Positions 26,416-34,900 of a stretch of 64,000 nucleotides of DNA are shown one piece after another (position 1 is the stretch's first letter; each line of letters opens with the position of its first letter). A program made the translations under genes and the position numbers. The stretch spans positions 19,403 through 83,402 of the forward strand of contig DJFE01000021.1 of the NCBI GenBank assembly GCA_002432025.1. The letters run 5' to 3'. Source of the DNA: Candidatus Avelusimicrobium stercoris. GTDB taxonomy: Bacteria; Elusimicrobiota; Elusimicrobia; Elusimicrobiales; Elusimicrobiaceae. The notes under the pieces were generated by a model. It made no database searches and was not told where the DNA came from. It worked only from the letters and a program-made list of their open reading frames with translations.

Positions 26416-27399
26416 ATGAGCATTATGAGCCGCGTAAGTGTAGATGATTTTTGTGAAGAAACAGAATGTATATATGAAGGCGAGCATTATTCGGTGCGGG
26501 ATAATGGCGCTGTAATGCGCCATGCCCGACCAGGAAAACGTGTACGCCCTCTAGATAATCAATGGACTTTTGGAAGGCCAAATGCCTTAACAGGGTATAT
26601 GGAAATAGCTTCTGTTCGAGTTCACAGAATTGTTGCTACTGCCTTTCATGGAGTTCCTCGCAATAAGGAAGATGTGGTTGATCATATAGATACAAATCGG
26701 CGCAATAATCGTCCCGAGAACCTTCGATGGTTGAGCCGGTTGGAAAATGTACTTAAAAATCCTTATACACGTAAAAAAATAGAATATCTTTGTGGTAGCA
26801 TAGAGGCGTTTTTAGAAAATCCAAAGTTATTGCCTCTAAGTAAAGAAGACTCTAATTTCAATTGGATGCGAACAGTAACGAAGGAAGAGGCCGCTAATTG
26901 TTTGCACAATATGGAACGTTGGCGAGTTAAGGAACATACTACTCCAAAAGGAACTATGGGGGATTGGATTTTTAAAGACCTAAAGGAGCAACAACCTCAA
27001 GTAATAGACTCTCGAATAGTTTCTTTAACGCCAGGAGCTTTTCAAAAGGATTGGCACATTCCTTCGGAATTTCCTCTTTGTCCTATGAATGTGGAAAGGG
27101 AGAATCCATTATTAGGTTATGCTCACAATCTCCAAAAAGGTAAGGTTTTCTGTAAAAATAAACATTATGAGTCTATTTTAGAAGATTTTGTTATATCAAA
27201 GGATAATAATACTATTTGGATTATTTGTTCCAATGAAACAAATATGAAACCGTGGTCAGCATCAAAAATTATATTTGATAAGGGGTTTGTTCATATATCA
27301 TTAGGTTCATTTTTTGAAAGAAATGGAGCTGAAAAAACAGTGACTCTTGATAGAGGCTTAGTCTGGCAAGGACCTGATGGAATAGATGACTATTGCTAA
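26416..27399 (+). CDS. HNH endonuclease-domain protein
   Basis: 327 residues (a start at the second Met, 26425, is also possible). The N-terminal ~120 residues hold a phage/homing-type HNH unit: VHRIVATAFHGVP, then VVDHIDTNRRNNRPENLRWLS with the DH...N...N signature, preceded by a NUMOD-like beta segment (YSVRDNGAVMRHA). The remaining ~200 residues show no family I can name. AT-rich codons (AAT, ATA, TTA) unlike the flanking host genes indicate transfer. It is followed after 21 bases by another nuclease-like gene on the same strand, so the two are probably one operon. It could be a homing nuclease or a two-gene restriction/defence unit. Confidence 0.8.
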   Translation: MSIMSRVSVDDFCEETECIYEGEHYSVRDNGAVMRHARPGKRVRPLDNQWTFGRPNALTGYMEIASVRVHRIVATAFHGVPRNKEDVVDHIDTNRRNNRPENLRWLSRLENVLKNPYTRKKIEYLCGSIEAFLENPKLLPLSKEDSNFNWMRTVTKEEAANCLHNMERWRVKEHTTPKGTMGDWIFKDLKEQQPQVIDSRIVSLTPGAFQKDWHIPSEFPLCPMNVERENPLLGYAHNLQKGKVFCKNKHYESILEDFVISKDNNTIWIICSNETNMKPWSASKIIFDKGFVHISLGSFFERNGAEKTVTLDRGLVWQGPDGIDDYC

Positions 27400-27420
27400 A
27401 CTGATTAGGAAAAATTAATT

Positions 27421-27984
27421 ATGCATAATGTAGCAGAAGAAATAACTGGAGAATGGTTACGTTATATTAAAGGATGCAATTTTGTGGAATATAACGTGAA
27501 GGGCCCTCATCAAACTGAAATAGACGTTATCGGTCTGAAAATGGCTGAAAATACTATATATGTTTGTGAAGTGGCAGCGCATGTTCAAGGTTTACAATAT
27601 GTAAACACAAAAACTAGTCAGCCCAATACAGCAAATAAATTTATCCAAAAGTTTAAAAAAGATAAAGACTATATTGATAAACATTTTCCTCATTTTAAAA
27701 AAATTTATATGTTGTGGAGTCCGGTAGTAAAAGTATCTAGAACAGGAGCGAAATATAATGCCCTGCAAGCCGTAAAGGATGTTCAACTGCAGTTGCAAAG
27801 AGAACTTCATATCCAACTCGAATTGGTGGTTAATGAGCATTATCTAGCCGCTATTAACCAGTTAAAGGAATACGCTTCTAATATTAGTTATGATTTGAGT
27901 AAATCAGCTGTTTTACGCTATCTTCAAATAGAGGGTTGCTTGCAAAAATATGCTAGTAAACTAAAGGAAGAAAATAAACTATAA
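27421..27984 (+). CDS. Putative PD-(D/E)XK-fold nuclease-like protein
   Basis: 187 residues, unrecognised as a named family. EYNVKGPHQTEIDVIGL followed by NTIYVCEVAAHVQG has the spacing of an endonuclease fold core (Glu/Asp, then Asp in a beta strand, then Glu-x-[VAH]), as in Mrr/VSR-like nucleases, but the usual ExK lysine is replaced (EVA), so activity is uncertain. Helical C-terminal half. It is directly downstream of the HNH gene in the AT-rich island and probably cotranscribed. Confidence 0.5.
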   Translation: MHNVAEEITGEWLRYIKGCNFVEYNVKGPHQTEIDVIGLKMAENTIYVCEVAAHVQGLQYVNTKTSQPNTANKFIQKFKKDKDYIDKHFPHFKKIYMLWSPVVKVSRTGAKYNALQAVKDVQLQLQRELHIQLELVVNEHYLAAINQLKEYASNISYDLSKSAVLRYLQIEGCLQKYASKLKEENKL

Positions 27985-28055
27985 ATTGCCGCATTCTATA
28001 TCAAACGAAATAGAGAGGATTATTTTTACTTTCTTGTTAGGTTATCGGCCGTTTT

Positions 28056-28500
28056 TTAAATTATTTCTTTTAACTCCAGAGGTTCAATATATTTTTGAGG
28101 AATTGTTTCAAAACCCAAATATGCCCCTAAAATTTGTTCGGTTACGCTGCCGGTAGAATCGCTGTCGCCGGAGTGATTCACGGCGGTTAAAACTCCTTTT
28201 TCAAAATCGTTGCTGTATTTGAGGGCGCAATAAACGGCGATTGCCAGCGTTTCCTCCGCCACCCAACCTTGTCCCAACAATTTAAATGCATTATCAGTGG
28301 GGGTTTTTAGATGTGCAAGTGTTTGCGCTTGCGCAATCAGCATTAGCCATTTAGCCATTGTTGGAGAAATTTGTTTTTAGCGCAGGTAATCGCATCTGCG
28401 GTAAATAAAGTCTTTTGGGTATCGTCTGATATTTGGGCGATATTATTTGTGAGTACATAATCTGTTAGGCCGTCAGAACCATACTTATAAAATTTGTTCT
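28056..28500 (-). pseudogene. ADP-ribosylglycohydrolase (DraG-like) remnant
   Basis: Reading 28500 to 28056 on the minus strand, one frame gives KYGSDGLTDYVLTNN then QISDDTQKTLFTADAIT, the N-terminal metal-site region of ADP-ribosylglycohydrolases. A stop and frame change follow (~28360), then a second frame (28358-28056) gives AEETLAIAVYCAL and VNHSGDSDSTGSVTEQILGAYLG, the C-terminal metal-site motif. The first ~30 residues and most of the middle (~100+ residues) are gone, so the gene is dead. Its truncated 5' end touches the stop codon of the next island gene (28501), so this may be a recombination junction. Confidence 0.82.
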
Positions 28501-29316
28501 CTATATATTGTAATCTACCAACCTTTGCATATTATCTATTTGGAACTCACAAAGTTTTTGGCGGACTTGCCGTAAATCTTGGATGTTAAGAGTGATGTCA
28601 GAAGTATTGTTTTCCAACCAAGAGTGCTTCCACATAGGCCAGCTTGGATATATGAATCCAATATAATCCCCATATTCTGAAGAAAAACGGTAGTTATTTT
28701 CATCGTATAAATCATCCATATTTAGATAATATGGATTACCTAATGCATTATTTCTTTGTTTATCCATATATACAAATACAAAAATCGGTTTTTGTAAGCG
28801 TTTAGCTAATTTGGGCAAAATAAAACAGTGCTCCCCCTTCCACTCTTGTAAAGACAGAGAAAAGAGAGTGATATCGTGTGTATCGGTAAAAATGGGCGTT
28901 TTGGCACTACACCACTCTAATCTGCTTGTAGATAATGTTTGTATGGATTGATGGATATTTTCCTGTTGTGTAACATCGGCTTTTTCCAGAGAAGAAAGAG
29001 AATGAAAGGAATATCCGCTTTCTAAAGACAATAACCATTGAAAGTCTTTTTGAGGAGTTATATGGGGACTTCGTATTCCAATGCTTATGGACTGATGTAT
29101 AAAATGCCATAAAAGCCACGTCCGAAAGTGTTCAAGCGCCATATAGTGGCGGCTTCCTATAAAGATATAACACTCCCCGGGAACAAACTCCACAAAAAAA
29201 TCTTTTAATTGCTGGCTGGGGCAAGGGATTCCTCCTTGTTCGTGTTCAACAGGGTGCCATGTGTTTTGTAGTTTTTGATTGTATTCTTGGATGATATTTT
29301 GGATAGAATCACACAT
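28501..29316 (-). CDS. Degenerate DnaB/RecA-fold paralog of the neighbouring ATPase
   Basis: 271 residues, not assignable alone. Compared with the DnaB-like protein encoded just upstream it keeps the same order of elements: GECYIFIGSRHYMALEHFR where the neighbour has the P-loop strand (no GKT here), and LPKLAKRLQKPIFVFVYMDK where the neighbour has LRELAQELQIAVLISVQCK. I infer a diverged paralog that has lost nucleotide binding. It is read from 29316, nine bases after the neighbour's stop, in the recombinase operon. Possible roles are a scaffold or regulatory subunit of the active ATPase. Confidence 0.55.
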   Translation of the reverse strand: MCDSIQNIIQEYNQKLQNTWHPVEHEQGGIPCPSQQLKDFFVEFVPGECYIFIGSRHYMALEHFRTWLLWHFIHQSISIGIRSPHITPQKDFQWLLSLESGYSFHSLSSLEKADVTQQENIHQSIQTLSTSRLEWCSAKTPIFTDTHDITLFSLSLQEWKGEHCFILPKLAKRLQKPIFVFVYMDKQRNNALGNPYYLNMDDLYDENNYRFSSEYGDYIGFIYPSWPMWKHSWLENNTSDITLNIQDLRQVRQKLCEFQIDNMQRLVDYNI

Positions 29317-29325
29317 AATAATATC

Positions 29326-30081
29326 CTATTTGTCGGTAATTATTCCACATTCTTGGTTGAAGTGTACATTCAGTTGTGTGCGTATAGAATGTTCACTATG
29401 AACTACGATATTTAATTCGTTTTCTCGTTGAGTTTTCTGGATAAAAATCAATAACTCATTAGAAAATATTTGCATTGAAGCAGAAAGTAAATCTAATAAA
29501 TTAGAGGGACTCCCTGTAAATTGTTGTTTACACTGTACCGATATTAATACGGCAATTTGTAATTCTTGGGCCAGTTCGCGCAATTTGCCTAGTATATAAT
29601 TTGTGTCTTTTTGGGCCCCTTTAATTAACTGAAAATAATCTATGGCTAGTAATTTAAGATTTATATCTGTTTGAGATAATTCTTTATGCAGTCGGCGGGT
29701 TTTTCGGCAAATTTCTTCTATGTCAATGGCAGGAGTATCATCAATATACAAGGCGGATTTTTGTAATTTCTCTAATGTCGGTTGAATGATCTGCTGGTAT
29801 TGTTCCTTGGAGAAATATCCCTCTCTCAACTGTGCAATTTTAATATTGCAGCATTTTCCTACTAGTCGTTCAAATAAACTGTTTTTCCCTATTTCTATAG
29901 AGAAAAATACTGTTTGAATGTGTTGGGAGACTGCCGTATTTGCTATTACATTTGTGATAAAGGCCGTTTTCCCTTGGCGTGGCTGTGCAGTTATGAAAGT
30001 AAGTTTTCCTATTTCTAAACCGCTGATTTCAGCATCTAATGATTTAATTCCTGTGGGGACAAAATGATTGTATGTAGTCAT
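29326..30081 (-). CDS. DnaB C-terminal-domain-like replicative helicase ATPase
   Basis: 251 residues corresponding only to the RecA-like C-terminal domain of DnaB. Walker A is AQPRQGKT (32-39), FSIEIGKNSL matches DnaB FSLEMS, IDDTPAIDIEEICRKTRR matches the DnaB linker, LLAIDYFQLI holds the Walker B Asp148, and LRELAQELQIAVLISVQ is the H3-type segment. The N-terminal primase-interaction domain is absent. Stand-alone DnaB-core proteins occur in plasmids, phages and integrative elements. It is 13 bases downstream of the serine recombinase gene; a role in element replication or excision is inference. Confidence 0.82.
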   Translation of the reverse strand: MTTYNHFVPTGIKSLDAEISGLEIGKLTFITAQPRQGKTAFITNVIANTAVSQHIQTVFFSIEIGKNSLFERLVGKCCNIKIAQLREGYFSKEQYQQIIQPTLEKLQKSALYIDDTPAIDIEEICRKTRRLHKELSQTDINLKLLAIDYFQLIKGAQKDTNYILGKLRELAQELQIAVLISVQCKQQFTGSPSNLLDLLSASMQIFSNELLIFIQKTQRENELNIVVHSEHSIRTQLNVHFNQECGIITDK

Positions 30082-30094
30082 ATTTTCTCCTTTT

Positions 30095-31726
30095 CTATAG
30101 TTTAGATAAGCGTTGCGACAACCTTCGGTCGTTTTTTAACTTCAGTAAATCTTTAACGCTTAAAACCTCTTTTGAAGTACCGGATAGGATATCCAAAATG
30201 GTTTTAGCGGGTAAAAAGGATATTTCTAAAAGCCGGGACATATAACTGTCTGTGCAGCCCTCTTGTTTTGCCAACTCTAAAATAGAGGAAGCCCTGCCGG
30301 AGAAGAGTTTTTCCCGCAAAGTATAACTTTGACAAATAATTCTAACTAATGGTTCTTTGGGATAATTAGGGATAGGATTTTCAGTTCCTAAAATAATCTT
30401 TTTTCCTTTGCAGGCCCTTCTAATTTGAAAAGGGTATTCAAAGGTTTGCAGGGTATTTTTGTCATATGTAAGTGTTTTGCAAGATCTATTTTCTGCTATA
30501 GAAAGCAAAAATTCTTTTAGTTGGGCTGGGGATATGGTTAGTTTTAACGTATTAGGGGTCAAATCAACTCTTACCAGAAGTAATTTTCTTATTTCTGTGG
30601 ATATGGAAAGCTGAGGGATTTTCGCTATTACATCTTGTTGTAGGGATATATGGTAATCCGAGAGAAGCGGGGTTAAAAATGAGGGAGCATTTAAAATTTC
30701 TTTTAAGTGCTGGGTAACAAAATTTTCCAGTTCTCCTGCCGGAACTTGCGTAATAGCGCCCAGTTTTTCCCTTTCTTGCTTAATCATAGCTTGGCTTGTG
30801 TAATATCGCCGTTTCTTGTTTCCGGAACCGCTTGCTTTGGGGCTCATCCGATTACCTTTATCATCAAACAGTCTGCCGGCTAAGAAACTGGGGTGGGTGT
30901 CGTGATAGGTGCGTTTGACTTGGTGTTCCGTAATAATTTGTTGAACCGAGTTAAATAATTCCCTATCCACTAATGCCTGATGTAGCCCCGGATACCATAT
31001 TCCTTTATGTCCCACTTCTCCAATATAAACCCGGTTGGATAAAATACGATGCAGATTAATTTTGGTAAAAGGTTTCCCTAAAGAGGTTTGGATGTTGTTA
31101 GCACGTACCCAATCTAACAGTTTTCCGACGCTTTTTAACGCATAGTATTGTTTGAACAACGAGATTAATACGGCGGCCTGCTGTGGATGAGGAAAGAGCT
31201 TTTTATCTTTGCGTTCATATCCAAAAGGTGGATAACCGCCCATCCACATACCTTTCTTTTTACTGGCGGCGTATTTATCCCGGATCCGTTCGGCAGTCAC
31301 TTCCCGTTCAAATTGTGCAAAAGACAGAAGCATATTAAGTGTCAACCGACCCATACTGGTCGTGGTATTGAAGTGTTGGGTAATGGATACGAAAGATGCT
31401 TGGCTGGCGTCTAATACCTCTATGATTTTACTGAAATCCATTAAACTGCGTGTTAATCGGTCAATTTTATAGACAACGATAATATCAACTTGTCCCAACC
31501 GGACATCTTGTAGGAGTTTTTGAAGAGCGGGGCGTTCCAACGTCCCTCCGGAATATCCGCCATCATCGTAGGGCGTGGAAATCAGGACCCAATGCTCTGA
31601 TTTCTGGCTTTTAATATAAGCTTCACAAGCTTCTCGCTGGGCTTGGAGACTGTTAAAATCTTGTTCCAGCCCTTCCTCGGAGGATTTCCGCGTATAAATG
31701 GCGCAGCGAATAGGTTTATTTTGCAT
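30095..31726 (-). CDS. Large serine recombinase (site-specific integrase/resolvase)
   Basis: 543 residues. The catalytic domain (1-~150) starts with RCAIYTRKSSEEG, nucleophile Ser15, followed by DDGGYSGGTLERP, VVYKIDRLTRS and LLSFAQFEREVTAERIRDK. A Recombinase domain (GYPPFGYERKDKKLFPHP to VYIGEVGHKGIWYPG) and a zinc-ribbon-like/coiled region follow; the C-terminus has a small helix-turn-helix-like stretch. Members of this group commonly sit beside DUF2924, as here (the gene overlaps it by 11 bases), in integrative elements and prophages. It most probably moved this island. Its att sites are not identified. Confidence 0.92.
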   Translation of the reverse strand: MQNKPIRCAIYTRKSSEEGLEQDFNSLQAQREACEAYIKSQKSEHWVLISTPYDDGGYSGGTLERPALQKLLQDVRLGQVDIIVVYKIDRLTRSLMDFSKIIEVLDASQASFVSITQHFNTTTSMGRLTLNMLLSFAQFEREVTAERIRDKYAASKKKGMWMGGYPPFGYERKDKKLFPHPQQAAVLISLFKQYYALKSVGKLLDWVRANNIQTSLGKPFTKINLHRILSNRVYIGEVGHKGIWYPGLHQALVDRELFNSVQQIITEHQVKRTYHDTHPSFLAGRLFDDKGNRMSPKASGSGNKKRRYYTSQAMIKQEREKLGAITQVPAGELENFVTQHLKEILNAPSFLTPLLSDYHISLQQDVIAKIPQLSISTEIRKLLLVRVDLTPNTLKLTISPAQLKEFLLSIAENRSCKTLTYDKNTLQTFEYPFQIRRACKGKKIILGTENPIPNYPKEPLVRIICQSYTLREKLFSGRASSILELAKQEGCTDSYMSRLLEISFLPAKTILDILSGTSKEVLSVKDLLKLKNDRRLSQRLSKL

Positions 31727-32120
31727 TTTTTACCCCAAAAAAGACTTTTCCATTCCATTGCTTGCCTGTTATTTTGCGTGCGACGGCGGATAAGCTCTTG
31801 TAGGTTTGTCCGCTATACAAATACCCGTTTGGAATGACTTCCACTTTGTATTGGCTTCCATTATAAGAGCGTATGAAACAGGTTCCCTCGGAAAAAGTCT
31901 TTTCCTCGGGGCGGTTTTGTTTGTATTTATTTATATTTTCTTGCGTTTGAGTGAGTTGCCGGAAGAAGTGTCTAAGATTGATTTTGTCTTCGTACGCTTG
32001 TTTATACCAGGCAATATACCTAACCAGCAAGGATCTGCGCAGCTTGGGTATTGGTTTTTTGACGTACATAGCCCAAGCTTTGCATAATTGTTTATTTGTC
32101 AGCGTATGGGGTGTTTTCAT
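31716..32120 (-). CDS. DUF2924-family recombinase-associated protein
   Basis: 134 residues from ATG 32120 (GGGAGGGAAT directly upstream). The C-terminal half is typical DUF2924: GTCFIRSYNGSQYKVEVIPN, then SGQTYKSLSAVARKITGKQW and NGKVFFGV. DUF2924 genes are almost always next to serine recombinases; they may help target or control recombination, but the function is not established. Its end overlaps the recombinase start by 11 bases, suggesting coupling. Confidence 0.88.
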   Translation of the reverse strand: MKTPHTLTNKQLCKAWAMYVKKPIPKLRRSLLVRYIAWYKQAYEDKINLRHFFRQLTQTQENINKYKQNRPEEKTFSEGTCFIRSYNGSQYKVEVIPNGYLYSGQTYKSLSAVARKITGKQWNGKVFFGVKNAK

Positions 32121-32167
32121 ATTCCCTCCCACGTATATTACTGCTTACGTAGGGAGGGATAGTCAAG

Positions 32168-33088
32168 CTAATCTTGCTGAAGATATTTCTTTAGTGTGTT
32201 GTGCAGTGTATGCTTTAAAGAGATGGGTTCTACAATATGAATATGCGGCAACCAAGGCATTAGGGGCAGCAAGACTTCTTCGTCTTGGGATATGGTTGTT
32301 TCAAGCGTTAGGCTTCCGTCCGAATGTTTGGTTACGATTTTTTGTCTTGGGAAATAGTTCCGTTTTTCAAAATAAGAGGCAATATTTGCCTCAATTTTCA
32401 AAATTACGCGGTTTTTTACTTGTTCGTTAAAGAATACGCTGGTACTTTCTTTTAGGGCGTCTAAGGCCGTTTTGGGGGGAGTAAAAGCCTCTTGCGTGTT
32501 TTTTATCTCCAAAATACGGTCCAAACGCAAAGTTTTAATTTGTTTCCGGTCGTTTAAACCGAACACATACCAAAATCCGCCAGAATGCAGTAATTTGAGC
32601 GGTTGCAGATAATAATTTAATTTTTTAGCGGGATCCGCCGCAAATGTTAAATATACTGCCGTATGGGTATGGATTGCTTGTTCCAGTGCCTGCGTGACGG
32701 CGGATTTTTCATAGGCCGAAGAAGCGATTTGGAAATAATACGGGGATTCCTCTAGAGGACGTATAAGCCGCTGGTTTAAATTAGAGATTAAATTTTCAAA
32801 TTTAGAGCCAAACGGTTTGGCCAATTCTAAAAGTAACACGAGCGCGGAAAGTTCTTCCTTGGATAATTGTAATTTTTTTAGGGAAAAGCCTTCCGTAAAA
32901 CTATAAGTTCCCGGTTTAACTTTATAGAGCGGGATTCCGGCCGCTTCCAAATTAAGGATGTCCCGTTGAATGGTCCGTACGGTTACGCCCAGTTCTTCCG
33001 CTTCGCGGGGAATATCAATATTCCCGCCGTCCAATACGTTAAGCAGGTAAATGGTACGGGTTAATTTATTAAGCGTTTTCTCTTTCAT
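32168..33088 (-). CDS. WYL-domain transcriptional regulator (DeoR-type HTH)
   Basis: 306 residues. An N-terminal winged helix (DIPREAEELGVTVRTIQRDILNLEAAGIPL) is followed by a WYL domain; the ligand pocket segment reads YYLQPLKLLHSGGFWYVFGLNDRKQIKTLRLDRI. WYL proteins bind single-stranded nucleic acid or nucleotides and often repress phage-defence operons. Its start overlaps the end of the PD-(D/E)XK nuclease gene by 20 bases, so both are cotranscribed and this regulator likely controls that nuclease (inference). Confidence 0.9.
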   Translation of the reverse strand: MKEKTLNKLTRTIYLLNVLDGGNIDIPREAEELGVTVRTIQRDILNLEAAGIPLYKVKPGTYSFTEGFSLKKLQLSKEELSALVLLLELAKPFGSKFENLISNLNQRLIRPLEESPYYFQIASSAYEKSAVTQALEQAIHTHTAVYLTFAADPAKKLNYYLQPLKLLHSGGFWYVFGLNDRKQIKTLRLDRILEIKNTQEAFTPPKTALDALKESTSVFFNEQVKNRVILKIEANIASYFEKRNYFPRQKIVTKHSDGSLTLETTISQDEEVLLPLMPWLPHIHIVEPISLKHTLHNTLKKYLQQD

Positions 33089-34295
33089 AGTCCTGTTGGA
33101 GTTGTTTCATAATTTCATCAATTTGAGCAACAAGTTTGGGATATTCGTTATTTAGCCATTGATCTAATTTATTTTTTAATTCATTTTCCAGTTCTTCTTG
33201 AGTTACAGTTTCAGTATATTTTAATAATTGTTCGGAGTAGATGGTTGTCCACTTTTTTCCAGATAGACGTTTTTTGCGATCTTCTGGTAATCTTTTTAAT
33301 AATTCTTGTTTAATTTTTTCGCTTTGATGATTTGTTCCAGTCGGTCCTACCACCAATTTAATCTGAATATTTTTTTTATTATTGAAAAACTCAAATAAAA
33401 TCAAATCTTTACAATCTTTTAGCCAAATTCCTTGAGGGACCTTTGCAAAGGCATAGCTGTCCCAAGAGGATGGAGAAAAATTAAAAAAACACTTACTGTC
33501 GCGATATACGTGAATATCTTTTTTTGTCGCCTTGATACACTCGCTTAAAATGTTACTCATTTTAGCTTGAATATCTATTTTATACTCAAGAATTGTTTCA
33601 ATAGCGTCCTTGTGAGTGGCGTATAATTGAGAGCATAATTTTTTGATTTCATTATCTTCCATAGTAATTTCTCTTTGTATTAATTGTTGATATTGTAATA
33701 ATAAAGCGTGTACAGGTGAGGACATTTGTGGAATACTAATTAATAAGTGTTTTATTAATTCGTCAATGTCCGTATAAGATAATTGAATGACGTCATTTAC
33801 CAAGTTTTGTGGGGGAGAGCCTTCTGGTGTTAAATATAATAAATATCGGTGGGGTATATCCGCAAATTGTTGTCTGATATATTGAACATATTTTGCCAGT
33901 TGTCCAGGTGTATCTGTAGTGTCAATTTTATTTTCAATACCGATAATAAATTCTTTTCCTTTGATTAATATATCAATACGCCCTGTTTTTGTATCACTCT
34001 CTGTTGAAACTTCGATTTCAGTAGGGTTTAGATTAGAAATGTGCATTAGAGTATTGGGGTGTTGTTCCTCTGGTAATTGTAATAGCAGCGTTTTAAGAGG
34101 AGCTGTTCCCAAATTATGGTTTGCTTGCGGATTAAATAACCAAGCTAACATCGCGGAATGACGTATCTCTTGACGATTTAGATTAAGGATGGAAAAGATG
34201 TTAAATTCCTGTAACTTACTTTCTAAAATGGCTAAATTGGGGTCTTTGAGGAAACTACATAGTTTAACAAGATCCTCTTGGTGTTTTTGATTCAT
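33069..34295 (-). CDS. PD-(D/E)XK nuclease family protein
   Basis: 408 residues. The N-terminal RHSAMLAWLFNPQANHNLGTA is characteristic of the PDDEXK_4 group, followed by the catalytic core TKTGRIDILIKGKEFIIGIENKIDTTDTPGQLAKY: Asp in RIDIL and E-N-K (ExK). The C-terminal half is charged and helical and may bind DNA or a partner. Paired with a WYL regulator it looks like a defence or DNA-maintenance cassette on the island. Substrate unknown. Confidence 0.82.
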   Translation of the reverse strand: MNQKHQEDLVKLCSFLKDPNLAILESKLQEFNIFSILNLNRQEIRHSAMLAWLFNPQANHNLGTAPLKTLLLQLPEEQHPNTLMHISNLNPTEIEVSTESDTKTGRIDILIKGKEFIIGIENKIDTTDTPGQLAKYVQYIRQQFADIPHRYLLYLTPEGSPPQNLVNDVIQLSYTDIDELIKHLLISIPQMSSPVHALLLQYQQLIQREITMEDNEIKKLCSQLYATHKDAIETILEYKIDIQAKMSNILSECIKATKKDIHVYRDSKCFFNFSPSSWDSYAFAKVPQGIWLKDCKDLILFEFFNNKKNIQIKLVVGPTGTNHQSEKIKQELLKRLPEDRKKRLSGKKWTTIYSEQLLKYTETVTQEELENELKNKLDQWLNNEYPKLVAQIDEIMKQLQQDYERENA

Positions 34296-34329
34296 ACAAC
34301 CTCCCTTTTAAAGAGTATAACTCTATTAA

Positions 34330-34595
34330 ACGACAAAGGTCGGTCGTTTTTATCAAAAAGAGGGTATAAAAAAGCGACGACCGCACTTTGAGGGTGATCA
34401 AACGCTCAGAAATGGGTCATCGCCGCCATGCCCATTTGGGCACAGCAAAACCATGACCTCATTTTGGTTTGATCACCATTTAGACGTTTAATCGTCTAAA
34501 TCGTTGCCTTTACGGCTCCAAAACGAGTCATACAAATTTGGTACTACAATTCTATTAAAACAAATTCGGACAGAAACGACAAATTTCTGTCCGAA
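34330..34595. repeat. Inverted-repeat-rich spacer in the island
   Basis: No gene. It holds an 11-base inverted repeat GGTGATCAAAC (34393-34403) / GTTTGATCACC (34467-34477) enclosing a nested AAATGGG/CCCATTT; a palindrome TTTAGACG/CGTCTAAA (~34479-34500); and a terminator-like ATTCGGACAGAAA / TTTCTGTCCGAAT hairpin (34564-34594) serving the minus-strand gene that ends at 34601. TCTATTAAA is repeated at both ends (34322 and 34551). The cluster could be an origin, transfer or attachment site of the element. Confidence 0.6.
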
Positions 34596-34600
34596 TAATT

Positions 34601-34900
34601 TTAGAAGGCAAATTCTCCTTCTGTTTCATTTGGCATAAATTGAATCAGTATTTTGGCTACTTTGATATTTCCTTTTAATGCCTCATTTACCCAAAGGCGG
34701 CCTAGGGCTTGTTTAACTGAAATTTCGGAGATTTCTTTTCCCTCTTTGACTATAATCGTACGGTTCATCTCCTCCCGAATTATGGCGTGCATACTCTTTC
34801 GCCCTATTGGGCGTCCGCGGGGATTCCCTGATTGTCCGGGCTTGAATTGAAATTCTTTTGGCGGATGCCCCGGTCCTACTTTGTAAATATGTAATTTCAT
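34601..34900 (-). CDS. DUF5681-domain protein
   Basis: 99 residues. The N-terminal GPGHPPKEFQFKPGQSGNPR followed by GRPIGRKS is the DUF5681 signature, a short basic motif found in phage and integrative-element proteins; a helical rest follows. The ATGs of this gene and of the ParB-methyltransferase overlap in operon fashion: the methyltransferase stop (34897) lies inside its first codons. Function unknown; the context suggests DNA handling for the mobile element. Confidence 0.85.
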   Translation of the reverse strand: MKLHIYKVGPGHPPKEFQFKPGQSGNPRGRPIGRKSMHAIIREEMNRTIIVKEGKEISEISVKQALGRLWVNEALKGNIKVAKILIQFMPNETEGEFAF

